Shown here piece after piece: positions 43,050 through 54,060 of a DNA stretch of 64,000 nt. The position numbers and the translations under genes are program-made. How positions within the stretch are numbered: position 1 is the stretch's first letter; each line of letters begins with the position of its first letter. The notes beneath the pieces were generated by a model. The model made no database searches, was not told the origin of the DNA, and worked only from the letters and a program-made list of their open reading frames with translations. Source of the stretch: Geosiphon pyriformis (Eukaryota > Glomeromycota > Glomeromycetes > Archaeosporales > Geosiphonaceae); contig JAAOMT010000198.1 of assembly GCA_016748015.1 (NCBI GenBank), positions 424,894 to 488,893 on the forward strand. The letters are read 5' to 3'.

Positions 43050-43720
43050 ATGTTCAATTTATCACCAAAAATATTACACCCTATTGACGAACTACTAGAA
43101 CTCAAAGAAGAAGCCAAGTTAATAATTAAGGACATGCCATTTCAAGAGCCTAATAAAACTACCAAAACAGAGCAGTACTTCACATATCTTGACCTATCCA
43201 AAGAACTAGAGCTAAAATGGTACAGTAACAAGGAAGAAGGAATTTGCTCCAAAAGAGCACATGATACTGATATTGGTTTCAACCTACAATATCCTGGACA
43301 ATCACCCATTATTATAGTCCCATATTCTCTTGTAAAAATAGATCTTAAAATAGCATTAGAAATTTCTGTTAGTACAATGATACAAGTTGCCTTTCAATCT
43401 AGTCTAGCCAAGAAAAAAATCAACATAAAAGGAGGAATCATCAATGCCGATTACACAGAAAACATCATTGTAATACTACAGAACAATTCAAACTGACCCT
43501 ACAAAATAGAATTATAAGAAAAAATTGCCCAAGCTATCTTCTTACTCCTAGTCAAAATACCCCAATTAACTCTGGTAACAACCCAAGTAGAATTAAGCCT
43601 CACTGCCCGAAGAATCAACAGATTCAGATCAAGTAGAAAAGGAAATGTACCAATTAACTTTATGGAGGAAGACAGTAACCAGGTAGAACTTATTTACACT
43701 GACACAGTTATCTCCATTTC
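43050..43720 (+). pseudogene. G7 dUTPase domain (inactivated)
   Basis: Trimeric-type dUTPase motifs in order: RAHDTDIGFNLQYPG (motif 1), FQSSLAKKKINI (motif 2, RSSL with Arg to Gln), GGIINADYTENI (motif 3, catalytic Asp to Asn at 43443-43445), IAQAIFLLL (motif 4) and ARRINRFRSSRKG (motif 5, three Gly to Arg). All these changes are G-to-A. An intact enzyme turns dUTP into dUMP and keeps uracil out of cDNA. Stops near 43495 and 43516 add to the damage. The intact counterpart is in G8. Confidence 0.88.
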
Positions 43721-44069
43721 CCCTTATCAACAATACCTCCTTAAGGTAAATTGAAAGGTCCAAGATCAAGCCCTGTTATTTGAAACTGATCTTGAAATCT
43801 GTTCTTTAGCCAATGTTGCTAACTTATATCTATCAGTCAAAGCCCATAAACACTTCAAAATCCCCATCCACAATCTTACAAAAGATGTGATTGAAATCTC
43901 TGAAGAAATTCTTATCAGTTCCATCTCACCAGACATTCAACATCCTGAAAAACTCCAGTCCATTCCAGATTTTGCACAGCTATTCTTATTTTGTAATATC
44001 ATCTCACAAGTATGGAATTTGCCAAAAGAAAGTTACTTGTTTACACCAGAGGAGATCCATAAATTGAAT

Positions 44070-44900
44070 TTAGAAAACTTAAGTACCCTACAACAAATGC
44101 AACTCAAAGTCCTTCTGAATCAGTATGCTAATGTTTTTGCCAGCGAAAATAAGTTTGAACACACCAATATTGTAAAACATCAGATTAATATGGGAGATGC
44201 TTGATCTATTAAACAATAAGCTTACCAAGTATCCCTATCTGGTGACAACCTTATCAAACAAAAAGCCCAATGAATGCTCAACAATGGCCTAATCAAAGAA
44301 TCATTAAGCCTTTGGTCTTTTCCAGTAGTCTTGGTTACCAAAAAAAATGGAAAGATGTGATTCTGTGTAGATTACTGAAAACTAAATAGTGTCATGTAAG
44401 GAGATAGTTATCCTACTCCCCTCATCCAAGAAATTCTGGACAATCTAGAGAAAAAGAAATGGTTCTTGTTATTAGATTTAGCAAATGACTATTGGCAAGT
44501 TGAAATAGATCTCAAAGACAAAGAAAAAACAGTATTCACTATTCAAGACAGAAACTTCGAGTTTAATGTAATGTCTTTTGAACTCTGTAACACTTCCACC
44601 ACATTCTAGCACTTCATGGATATTGTATACAAAGAAATCCTGTGAAAATTAGTCATAATATATCTAGACAACACCAATGTCTTCTCTGAAATGTTTGATA
44701 ATCATTTGCTCTATTTGCAACAAATTTTCAAACACCTTTATAGTACTGGATTGAAACTCAATCCTGATAAATGTTTCTTTAGAAAAACCAAATTAAAGTT
44801 TCTAGGACATATAATTGGCAAAGATGAAGTCAAATCTGATCCAGATAAGATCCAAAAAGTCAAGGATTTTCCAGTCCCAATCAATCTTAGAGAATTATGA
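44070..44900 (+). pseudogene. G7 reverse transcriptase (broken)
   Basis: LSTLQQMQLKVLLNQYANVFASENKF opens the domain; then KNGKM*FCVDY*KLNS, LLLDLANDYWQVEIDLKDKEKTVFTIQDRNFEFNVMSFEL and VIIYLDNTNVFSE. The box is YLDN (44670-44672). TAA and TGA stops replace Gln, Trp and Arg (KQ*AYQV, KM*FCVDY*). FRKTKLKFLGHIIGKDEVKSDPDKI ends the thumb. Confidence 0.87.
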
Positions 44901-44904
44901 GAAT

Positions 44905-45420
44905 TTTTAGGATTGGCAGGCTATTATTGTCAATTTGTCAAAGGTTTCTTGAACATCACAAAACCACTCCATCATTTGTTGTCCAAATACATACTGTACT
45001 TGTAAAAGAAAGAGCAACAGAAAGCATTCAATTATCTCAAACAGCATTTGATCACATCTCTCATCCTGATTTATCCAGATTTTACTAAATGGTTCATTGT
45101 TGCTATGGACACCTCAAAAAATGCTTTAGAAGCAGTATTATCTCAGATAAAACCAGACAATAGAGAACATCCAATTGCCTATGCCAGTTGTAGCACAAGC
45201 CCAGCAGAAAAAAATTACAGCACAACAGATCTGGAATGCCTTGCCATTTATTGGGCCATACAGACTTGGAAACATTACCTCAGTCAACTATTTGACCTAT
45301 ATACCGATCACAAAAGACTTATTTGGTTATTTAATAATTCATATTAGAAAAAAAATATGCGAGATAGAATAATTATCTGCAACAATTCCCACTCAAAGTC
45401 TATTACAAGGAAAGATCCAA
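44905..45420 (+). pseudogene. G7 RNase H (broken)
   Basis: A frame change near 44900 passes through EFLGLAGYYCQFVKG to LITSLILIYPDFTKWFIVAMDTSKNALEAVLSQ (first Asp kept), YASCSTSPAEKNYSTTDLECLAIYWAIQTWKHYL (Glu kept) and LYTDHKRLIW (Asp kept). The catalytic acids survive although flanking frames are broken after 45347. Confidence 0.8.
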
Positions 45421-45559
45421 GAACACTAATGCCAACAGTTTGTCGAGGATGCCACAAACCTAATTCCAGACCCATAGACACACTCGCTTATCAATGATTA
45501 CATCAGTACCTATCAATATTATGTTTCAAGGAGATATTATCTCAACAAGAATGAGGTAC

Positions 45560-46820
45560 CATATGAAAACAAGACAACTAACTATATTGATGAGAATGTC
45601 AAAACTGCCCCACCTCACAACAAGTTATAAAGAACAGTAAAAAGAAAACTATATTACATAATATACATTCTGATCCAACCACAGAACACTTTAACAAGAA
45701 TGCTACCCTTGAAAGAACACTAAATTTATATTATTGGCCAACAATGTACAAAGACATTTTCAAATACATGCTTAATTGTGATGCATGCCAGTGAAGAGAA
45801 AGAGCAAAATCAACAAAACCACTTTGACTCATTCTAGTTGAAAATCCATTTGATAGAATTGGAATCGATTTGGTTGAACTTCTCTCAATTACATTCCAAA
45901 GAAATTGCTATATTACTGTAGTCATAAACTATCTTACAAAATGGCCAGAAGCCAGAGCAATCTAAGTGGCTGACACCAAAACAGTAGCCAAATTTGTGCA
46001 TCAAGACTTAATTTGCTGACATAGATGCCCGAAAGAATTATTATCTAATCAGAGAACACACTTTGTTAATAATACATTAACTGAACTAAGTCAATGGTTT
46101 GAAATAAAGAGACCCTTATCGTCATTATACCACCCACAAATGAACAGACTGGTAGAACAATTTAACAGAACACTGTGCAAAGCACTAGTAAAAATAAGTC
46201 ATAAAAACAGACAAGAATAAGACTTATTCATATCCTCTGTACTCTTGGCATACTGAACATTGAAACAAGATATGACTCAGTTCACACTGTTCAAACTAGT
46301 CTATGGAAGAAAAACTATGTTACCAATTGAATGAGTGATACCATTATACCCAACAGAAACAATCAATGAAGAGAATTTTGAAGCTACCTTATACCAAAGA
46401 ACATACCAGCTAATAGAAACATTGGAAAACAATTGAAAAACAGCAGTTGACAATATTAATTATGCTCAAGAATAACAAAAAGAAAGACATGATAAATGTC
46501 TAGTAGAACAACCAATGGAATTCAAGATTGGAGACCAAGTACTATTACATTGTACAAAAGCTGAGAAACAGTAGAATGGAAAGTTCAACCCAAAGTGGGA
46601 CAATTTATTCTATATACATGAAGTATTAGGAAATAGAGCTTACAAATTATGATTGGAAGACAGAATTTTAAAGAAAATAGCACATAGAAATTGGTTAAAA
46701 ATTTATCATGCAAAACAGGAATCATCATCATCAGTACCTTAACTAAGAACACAAATTTCATTAATCAGATTAGAAAATATACCATGAGATTTGGAACCAA
46801 TTATTGTCATCAAAACATAG
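45560..46820 (+). pseudogene. G7 integrase (broken)
   Basis: IHSDPTTEHFNKNATLERTLNLYYWPTMY and NCDACQ*RERA (HHCC finger), RIGIDLVELLSIT (Asp), INYLTKWPEARAI, ELLSNQRTHFVN (second Asp now Asn, 46047-46049), NRLVEQFNRTL (Glu), and the C-terminal GNRAYKL*LEDRIL. Stops at Trp (QE*DLF, AY*TLKQ, KQ*NGKF) and Gln. Ends in a TAG after IVIKT, as in G1. Confidence 0.85.
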
Positions 46821-46900
46821 ACAACATACAGCAAATTAAATTGGAGAATTCAAATATATATAGCATTCAAAAAGCAACAAAAAACAATAGAAATTTCAAC

Positions 46901-47638
46901 ATGGATTTTTCAGATCAAATTTTAAAATTATCTAAACAATTATTTAAAACAATTCAAAAATTGACATCTCAAATAGAAATTACAATTAATAAAAAAGAGA
47001 TAAGATATAGAGATAAGAGGAAGAGAAAAATGGGCGAAAGTTCAACTAAAACTAACTGTTCCCATCCCTACACTCTGCCCAAAAAAGAAATTTTACAAAA
47101 AAAAATTAATTCATTTTGGGCGGGGCTTGAAAAAAGCATAAAGGAATGAGAATTATTTTATAAAAGAAGATACTTGGTCCCCGAGCTCGAAGATATAAAA
47201 AAAGCTTTAGTTCATGGGACCAAACTCCCCAAAATAAGGGAGTGGACACCTGACAATGCCCAGGAATGGAAAGAAAAACTTCCTCCAGCATATTGGTTCT
47301 ACAAAATTGGTAAACAACTAGATTTGAAGACATCATATGAAGACCTCAGCCAGAAAACTTTCAATAAAGAAGCAATGCAACAAGTAGAAAAATTCATAGG
47401 AAGAAGCAACCTGACCCTATGCTACAAAGCAGCATACTGATTATATGTCACTTTCCAACATTGTCCAAACATACTGCTGTATAGATCTATAAAGATGATA
47501 ACAGTTAACAACATAGGATAAATTATCAATCAACAGTTCGAAGATCTATGAAAAACAATACTTGACACAACAATCAAACATTACATAAACGAAGACATAG
47601 GAACAGATACATATGATTTTGCAGGAGCTCAATTCTAA
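46901..47638 (+). pseudogene. G7 ORF3 (in frame, with stops)
   Basis: ATG 46901 (MDFSDQILKLSKQLFKTIQ) to TAA 47636-47638: 245 codons without a frameshift but with a few TGA/TAA/TAG codons. Contains QIEITINKKEIRYRDKRKRKMGESS, LVPELEDIKKALVHGTKLPKIREWTPDNAQEWKEKLPPAYWFYKIGKQLDL, KEAMQQVEKFIGRSNLTL and YDFAGAQF at the end. TGA at 47438-47440 stands where G1 has CAA and G5 AGA, so the ancestor was probably CGA (Arg). No membrane segment. Unknown function. Confidence 0.75.
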
Positions 47639-47652
47639 AAAGAGAGGAATAA

Positions 47653-48692
47653 TGTTATCCAAGTAGAAAAACTGATCCAAAGTTATAAAAAAACGTGACC
47701 AGAACATGACATAATACAGAATAGCATGCAATAACATTGAATAATGTGTTATAATTTAGGATAGCATACAATAACATTGAATAACATGTTATAACTTAGG
47801 ATAGTGCAAGATAATGTGTTACAACATGGGATAACACAAAATAACACTAGATAATGTGTTATAACATAGGATAACTAATAATAACATAGAAGAACAAAGC
47901 AATAACAGAAATAACAAAGCAATAGTTAGCAATAACAAAACAATCAAAAGCAATTCTATAAAACCAAAAGAATGTATAAAAGTAAGTAGTAATAGAAAAT
48001 AGAAAAAAGAACAGATAGATATGAACCACTAGACAAGAAACAAATATCTATTACCTCTCCTCATTTATTATATTTCTATATTTATTTTCTGAAATAAATC
48101 AATTATTAAAGAAATCAGAATCACGAATTCATGTTCTCAAACTGTGTGGAATTTATGTGAATTAACTATTGTTTTGTATTTTTGTTTTAGAACAGATGCT
48201 TTTAGCATAACCACCTTGAACTATTAACAATTTGGACCAATTGCTCTTGATCACAGCAATTGACAATACTAATTTATCTTTTTCTTTTTTTTCTTTTTTA
48301 TTTTCTTTTGTAAAGTGGCAACATAATAAAATTGACTGTCTGGGAATAGACTTTGTAATAGCCTGGTAAAAGAGAAAGACTTCTTTTAGGTTTTGAATAT
48401 TAACATTATCTTGTTAGCTTATCAGAAGGGCAAAAAAACACCACCAGACCCTAACAATTGTGCTTGTTAACTTGGAGAAGAAAGCACATTTACAGAAGAT
48501 ATTGCAATTGACGAAAAACAAACTCTGTGTCTTATAATCAAAAAACTCAACAGGTAAATTTACATCCAGAAATAGATCTTCAAAGACTGATAATCGAGAC
48601 TAAGCCAACAGAATTACATGGAAAACACATCACCAATAATTGAGAGCATCAAATGTTATCATCTTCATTACCCACCAAGTTTATCCATAACA
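47653..48692 (+). repeat. G7 3' LTR (1040 bp)
   Basis: TGTTATCCAAGTAG ... CCATAACA, after the purine tract AAAAAGAGAGGAATAA. The GATAA-type repeat occupies about 47705-47885 and the TATA region (AGAATGTATAAAAG) lies near 47970. It matches the 5' LTR apart from about 64 extra bases around 48069-48132. Confidence 0.92.
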
Positions 48693-50025
48693 GCATCCTA
48701 AGTAAGTAGTAACTGTTTCATTTTCTTCTTGCTTGATGGTGGTAAAAGTGTTTGCCAAATAATTGATGCTATTATTATTACTAAAGTATTGTAAGAATGC
48801 AAGCTTGAATGCATTGAAATCTTGGGGTTTGTTGGCTAGACTTTGATACCATGAATTGGCAATATCTTGGAGAAAGTAAGAGATGGCTTGGAGAGCTCTT
48901 GCATCATTTCATCTATTTGCTGTGATGGCCTTTTTAATATCATTAAGCCATATTTGGGTATCGTCTTTTTCGCTGGTAAACTTTTCAAGTTTTGCTATTG
49001 GAGTGTAGACCATTAGATCCAAATTCAATTGTTGTGGTTTTGGTTGTTGCAATGGCTGTTGAGGTTGTTGAAGCAGTGATTGAATAGGTTGCTAAAGTGG
49101 CTGTGGTGGAATTGGTTTTAGTATCAGTACAATTGGTGGCTGATTGATGATGATTATTGGAGATAAGTTTCTCTGATTAATTAACTCAGAATTTAAATTA
49201 TTTGGAGTTTGCTGGGTTTGAATATTCAGAGTTTCAATTTCTGGATTCTCTGTAATCGGATTCTGGTAAGTAAATTCCTGATTTTCAGCTTTTTTTTTTT
49301 CCTTCTCTTCTGATTCTGTTATTTTCCAGGGATTTGCATTTCCAAAATCTGGTTAAGGTGACAGTAATCGGAAATTTGATAGCATTGGCAATCGCGATTT
49401 AAATTCTTCAAAATATTTGCCATATGGTTCTAGTAACTCTGCTCTTTTTTGTTTACTTTGGAATGGGAATTGTCCAAAGGTTGATGTCGTATTTAATGTG
49501 GACACATCTGCTAATGATATATTGATAACACTTCTTAGTATATAATGGTATAATGGATTGGTTGGTGATTCAACTCTGGTTTTCTTCCAAGTGGGTGGTT
49601 GTATCTTTTTGGGTGTTACCGCTGGTGTTTACAATCTTTCTTTGCCTTTGTTTGCATAAGTGATAGAGAATTGTTGTTGAGTGTACCTTTTAATGATTTG
49701 ATTGATTTCCCTGATAATTGGTACAAAACTGTGGTTTCTTGGTAAGCTGGTATGTTGAAATAATTCTGTATAGAAATTTTCTCTTGTGGATTCAATGTTA
49801 ACTGTTTCTCCTAAGCAGTTTGTGATTTTATCATTGACATAAAAGTTAAAGGCTAATTCTGTTGGGAAATGGTTGTTGTTTAATCCTAACTGTTGGCTGT
49901 ATTGTTGAAACAAGAATTTGGCAAATTCTAAATGGTTTGCTTCTATATTTCTAATTCTGTCACTTTTGGATAATTGTTGTTGGTGCTGGTTCTCTGTAGG
50001 ATTATACTTCACAGGAAGCACCAAA
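48693..50025 (-). pseudogene. G6 gag, N-terminal and core part (broken)
   Basis: Minus strand from the LTR: NPTENQHQQQLSKSDRIRNIEANHLEFAKFLFQQYSQQLGLNNNHFPTELAFNFYVNDKITNCLG, REINQIIKRYTQQQFSITYANKGKERL*, a Gln/Pro-rich linker, then the core near 48980-48720 (AKLEKFTSEKDDTQIWLNDIKKAI) up to the G7 insertion. The primer-binding site TGGTGCTTCC lies at 50014-50023. Several stops and frame changes. The C-terminal part is at 38016-38695. Confidence 0.8.
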
Positions 50026-50570
50026 TGTTACAGGTGATTATTTGAGGTCTCAAAGCAAATAACAAACCCATAACTTGGTGCTTGATAGATGATGTTTGTA
50101 ATGTCTAAAGATGTTTTGATCTGAAGGTTTTGATTGGAGTTCTTTGTATAATGGACAGAAATTTCCATGTTATTTTATCCATAGCTTCTCAGAATTGCAA
50201 TTCTGTCAATTTTTTTCTTGATGTGGTGGCCAGCAATTCTCTGATAAGCAATTCGTAATTCTTATGCATTCTACCCACTTATAGGGGTCTTTTACCAGGC
50301 AATCTTTGATGTCAATACTTAGTGCTTAATCCTCAATCAATTAGTATACCCAACAAAATAAGAACAAAATAAAAGAGATAAAAAATAAAGACAATAAGCC
50401 AAGGCAATATAAGTTAGTATCCTATTAATAGCCATGATCAAGAGCTATTGTTTCTGTGTGTTTTAAGTCTCAATTATTATTACCATTTAGGATTAATAGT
50501 GAACAACTGGATTTGAGATGCTAAATAAGTATATTTATTGATATTTTGGAATGCTATGGTTTCTAACTGG
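50026..50570 (-). repeat. G6 5' LTR, R-U5 side (545 bp)
   Basis: On the plus strand TGTTACAGGTGATTATT up to CTAACTGG, i.e. the gag-proximal end of a minus-strand 5' LTR. It matches the 3' part of the G1 LTR in reverse complement (about 4030-4564). G8 begins at 50571; the rest of the LTR is at 60712-61080. Together 914 bp, close to the 933 bp of G1. Confidence 0.85.
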
Positions 50571-51448
50571 TGTTACAAGTGACAATTTTTGGTGTTGAAT
50601 TAAATATGAACCTGTAACTTGGTGCTTAAAGCTATTCTCATTGTCAATGATCTGAAGGTTTGGTATCTGAAGATTTTGTATCTGAAGAGTTTGGTTGAGT
50701 TTTTTGTATAATAGACAGAGATTCAATGATGATAGTTTTTTTTATAGCTTCCCGAAACTGCAGTTTCATCAATTTTTTTCTTAGCTTAATGGCTGGTATT
50801 TCTCCTGGTAAGCTATCCTCAATCGAGTGTTCTACTCTTATTTCTAGGTCTTTTACCAGTCATGTTTATCCTGACATTAGTGTCCTGCACGTTAATCCTC
50901 AATAAAGTTAGTAAACAACAATAAAATCAAAGCAAGAAAATAAAGAAAAGAAAATAAAATAAAGAAAGAAAAGAAATAAGCCAAAACAATTTTGCAAGTT
51001 AGTATTCTGTCAATAGCCATGATCAAGAGCTATTGTTCCAGTGTGGTTAAGTATCAATTACTATCAACACTTCATGTTGATAGTGAAAATGGGTTTAAGA
51101 TAACAAATAGTTATTTATTAGATGATTGTAATTTGGAGAGTTGCTTAGATTAAATCTAAACTAAGAGGTCTGTCTTTTCAGCTTCTAATCCTGCTGCTAT
51201 ATATACATAATTGAGATTCCTCAATTTCTCAATTCTTTATGACAGGAATCCTGGAATTCTTGGAATCCTGCAATTCCTTTGAGAGGAATCCTGGAATTCT
51301 GGAATCCTACGATTCCTTATCAGAGAATCCTGAAATTCCTGGAATCCTGCAATTCCTGAGAGGAATCCTGGAATTCCACATTTACTATGCCTACTTTTGA
51401 TTGGCTAATAATCATGCTAATATATTTTTTATATTTCTATGAGTAACA
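50571..51448 (-). repeat. G8 3' LTR (878 bp)
   Basis: On the plus strand TGTTACAAGTGACA to ATGAGTAACA. Nearly identical to the 5' LTR at 59843-60707. The internal side meets the minus-strand purine tract AAAAGGAGGAAATAA (51449-51463). Confidence 0.92.
51195..51385 (-). promoter_or_regulatory. G8 U3: GGAATCC tandem repeats and TATA box
   Basis: On the minus strand at least nine copies of GGAATCC or GGAATTCC-like words (GGAATCCTGGAATTCC, GAATCCTGCAATTCC) stand upstream of TGTATATATAGCAGC, the TATA box (about 51198-51208). The second LTR has the same block at about 60475-60640. The word is partly palindromic, which would suit a dimeric binding protein; binding is inference. Confidence 0.6.
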
Positions 51449-51461
51449 TTATTTCCTCCTT

Positions 51462-52121
51462 TTAATATTGAGCTCTGTCGAAATCCAACTCATTTAATTC
51501 CCCTTCTTGAAGTATTTCCTGAATTTCGTTTTTGAGAATTACTTGTGTTATTTGGGTCTGTAATTCTTCAAATTGAGCATTGGTGATCTTTTCCAATTGA
51601 TTACTGGTAACTATATCCATTGCTTTGTTGAGTAATATTTCTGGTCTATCCTGAAATGCTGTGTGTATTCAGTATATAGCTTGGGCCTGTGTGAATAAGT
51701 TGTTCTTTCTCACAAAATGTTCTAATTGTTGTAGTATTTTTTTGTCGAATAATCACTTTGTTTTATTCATATATAGATTCTGGATATTTACGTGTTGTCT
51801 TAAGTAAAAATAACAATAGTTTTGTGGAAATTGTTGTATCCACCAATTCCAAGTTTCTTTAGTCAACTCTTAATATAGTGACTCTTTTGTCGACTCTCTT
51901 ATTGCTAATTTTACTTTTGCAATGATTTTGTCCACAGTATTTTCAGTTTTCTTCTGTGTTCTGGGTTGCAATGTCTTTCTAGTATCTTGATATCGAATGG
52001 TTTGTTAATTGATTGTAATCTCTATTTCCTGGTGTTGGATCAATTGAAAGAGTTGTTGTGTTAGTAAGTGAATGTTGTCTGTAATTTCTATTTTTCTGAT
52101 ATTTTTTGTCACGTCTACCAT
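51462..52121 (-). pseudogene. G8 ORF3
   Basis: ATG 52121 (MVDVTKNIRKIEI) to TAA 51462-51464: 220 codons in one frame, with four or so in-frame stops at Gln, Trp or Arg positions. Contains TDNIHLLTQQLFQLIQHQEIEITIN, TIRYQDTRKT, NWWIQQFPQNYCYFYLRQHVN, FDKKILQQLEHFVRKNNLF and ELDFDRAQY. It aligns over its length with ORF3 of G1 and G7 (LSKQLF..IQ, EITIN..IRY, QQ.E.F, AQY end). Soluble-looking, no signal peptide. Function unknown. Confidence 0.72.
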
Positions 52122-52159
52122 GTCTTTATATATTTTTTTAATGAATTAATTTGATGTGT

Positions 52160-53600
52160 TGTTGTCAATAATAATGATTGGTTCCAGATCTCGTGGAATT
52201 TGATCTGGTTGGACTAATATTCTCTGTACTCTTAATTGTGGAATATTACTGGTGAATGGTAGTATGGTGTTGTGGTATGGTTTTAGTCGATCTTTATGTG
52301 CTGCTTTGGTTAAGATTTTGTTGTCCAGTCTTAATTTGTAAGCTCTATTTCCTAGAATTTTTTTTATGTGAAATGGTCTATCCCATTTGGGGTCAAATTT
52401 TCTACTTTATTGTTTTTTCACTTTGGTACAATGTAAAATTACTTTGTCTTCAATCTTGAATTCAACTGGTTTGTCTAGTAGTTGATCATCATGTCTTTTT
52501 TTCTGTTTCTCTTGTAACTTTTGTATGTTATTAGCTGCTCTTTTTTGTTTGTTTTCCAATGTTTCCATTAAGTCATATGTTTTTCTTAACAATGTTTCTT
52601 GGAAATTTTCTTCTGTTATTGGTTCAATTGGATATGTGTTGACCTCTATCTCCACTGGTAATGTTGCTGTTCTACCGTATATTAATTCAAATGGTGTTGC
52701 TTGTGTAATGTCTTGCTTCATTGTTCAATAAGCAAATAGTACTGATAGTATTAACACATCTCAATCATTCTGGTTTTCTTGACTGAGCTTAACTATTGCT
52801 TCACACAATGTTCTGTTGAATTTTTTGACTAATCCGTTGGCTTGTGGATGATATGGTAATAATAGTGGTCTCTTAATTCCGAATCTTTGGCTCAATTCTG
52901 TTAATGTTTTGTTCACAAAATGAGTTTCTTGGTCTGATAATAATTTCTTTGGACATCTGTGTTGACAAATTAAATCTTGATGAATGAATTTGGCAATGGA
53001 TTCTGCATCTGCTCTTTGAATTGCTTTCACCTCTGGCCATTTAGTGAGATAGTCCATGGCTACTGCTATGTACCTGTTTCCTCCTCTGGTGATTGTTAAT
53101 GGTCTGACTAAATCAATTCCAATACAGTCAAATGGTTGTCCCACTTTGATTGGTCTTAATGGTTCACTGGATTTTGTTCCTTCTCTTTGCTAACAAGCAT
53201 CACAATTTTGAACATATTGGATGATGTCTGGATACATTGATGACCAATAGTATCTTTTTCTGGTTTTTTCCATGGTTGCTTTTTTGTGAAAGTGTCCTGC
53301 TGTTGGATTTAAGTGTATGTTGAATAATATTGTCTCTTTTTCTGGCTCTGTAATTACTCTGGTTGGTTGCTTTAGCTTTCTTCTATTTTTCTGATAAAGT
53401 ATATTTTGGTGAGTGATAAAATATTTTGATTGTTGTTTAATACTCTTTCATTCTGTTTGAGATAAATTTTTCTTGAACTGTTGAGTGTTTATGTAATGTT
53501 GCAGTTGTTGATATTTTTGTATGTTCATCTTTTGTTATATTTTTTGTTGGTATTGTTCTGGTTTTGTTATATTTTGGGTTGAAATGTTCTTAGATTTGTC
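52160..53600 (-). pseudogene. G8 integrase (broken by a few stops)
   Basis: N-terminal region: KYFITHQNILYQKN, GHFHKKATMEKTRKRYYWSSMY and NCDAC*QRE (HHCC finger). Core: DCIGIDLVRPLTIT (Asp), MDYLTKWPEVKAIQRADAES, KKLLSDQETHFVN (Asp), ANGLVKKFNRTL (Glu position is Lys here: LVKKF against LVEKF in G1). C-terminal: KRHDDQLLDKPVEFKIEDKVILH, RKFDPKWDRPFHIKKILGNRAYKL. Stops at about 53190, 52760 and 52405 stand at Gln or Trp. Ends IIIIDNNTSN. Confidence 0.85.
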
Positions 53601-53604
53601 TTAT

Positions 53605-54060
53605 TCACGACAAACTGTCAGCATTTCCATTGTCTTTTCCCTTTTTATAATGTATAGTATAATTATATGATGCGAGTGCTATTTTCCATCTTGACTGTCT
53701 TCTATCTCCAAATTCTTGTTTTTGAAGTGATGTTAATTCTTTGTGATCTGTGTATACTTCAAACTTCTGGCTCAAGTATTCTTTCCATTTCATGACTGCC
53801 CAGTATATCACTAAGTGTTCTTGTTCTGGTGTTCCATAGTTCTTTTCGGCTGGTATTAAACCTCTGCTAACATATGCTACTGGATGTTCTCTGCCATCTG
53901 GTCCTCTCTGAGATAGTACTGCTCCCAATGCTTGGCCAGATGCATCAGTAGTGATGATGAATGATTTGCTGTGATCTGAATAAATCAGTACTGAAGCTTG
54001 GATGAGCTTTCTTTTCAGAATATCAAAAGCTTCTTGTTAACTTTCTGTCCATTCATATTT
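53605..54060 (-). CDS. G8 RNase H domain
   Basis: After a TAA near 54036 (Q in ES*QEAF) the frame gives LKRKLIQASVLIYSDHSKSFIITTDASGQALGAVLSQRGPDG (first Asp), VSRGLIPAEKNYGTPEQEHLVIYWAVMKWKEYL (Glu), FEVYTDHKELTSLQ (Asp) and SYNYTIHYKKGKDNGNADSLS (last Asp). All four catalytic acids are present. The domain ends at the conserved NADSLS, followed by a stop (Arg position) before the integrase. Confidence 0.85.

Larger units (their letters stand above)
38696..48692 (+). mobile_element. G7: full-length dUTPase-bearing Gypsy, 9997 bp
   Basis: LTRs of 986 and 1040 bp begin TGTTA and end TAACA. GCAT flanks both sides (38692-38695 and 48693-48696), and removing the element restores the G6 gag in line with G8. 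Order: gag, protease, Cys cluster, dUTPase, RT, RNase H, integrase, ORF3. The copy is dead: stops throughout, and G-to-A changes at the active sites of protease, dUTPase, RT and integrase. Confidence 0.95.

Noticed and set aside
38696-50025. One very long element from 36 to 61 kb with a novel domain order (gag, integrase, then pol).
   Set aside because: Target duplications and alignment show separate elements: G7 inserted in G6 gag, G8 in G6 LTR, and G5 joined to G6 by a rearrangement.
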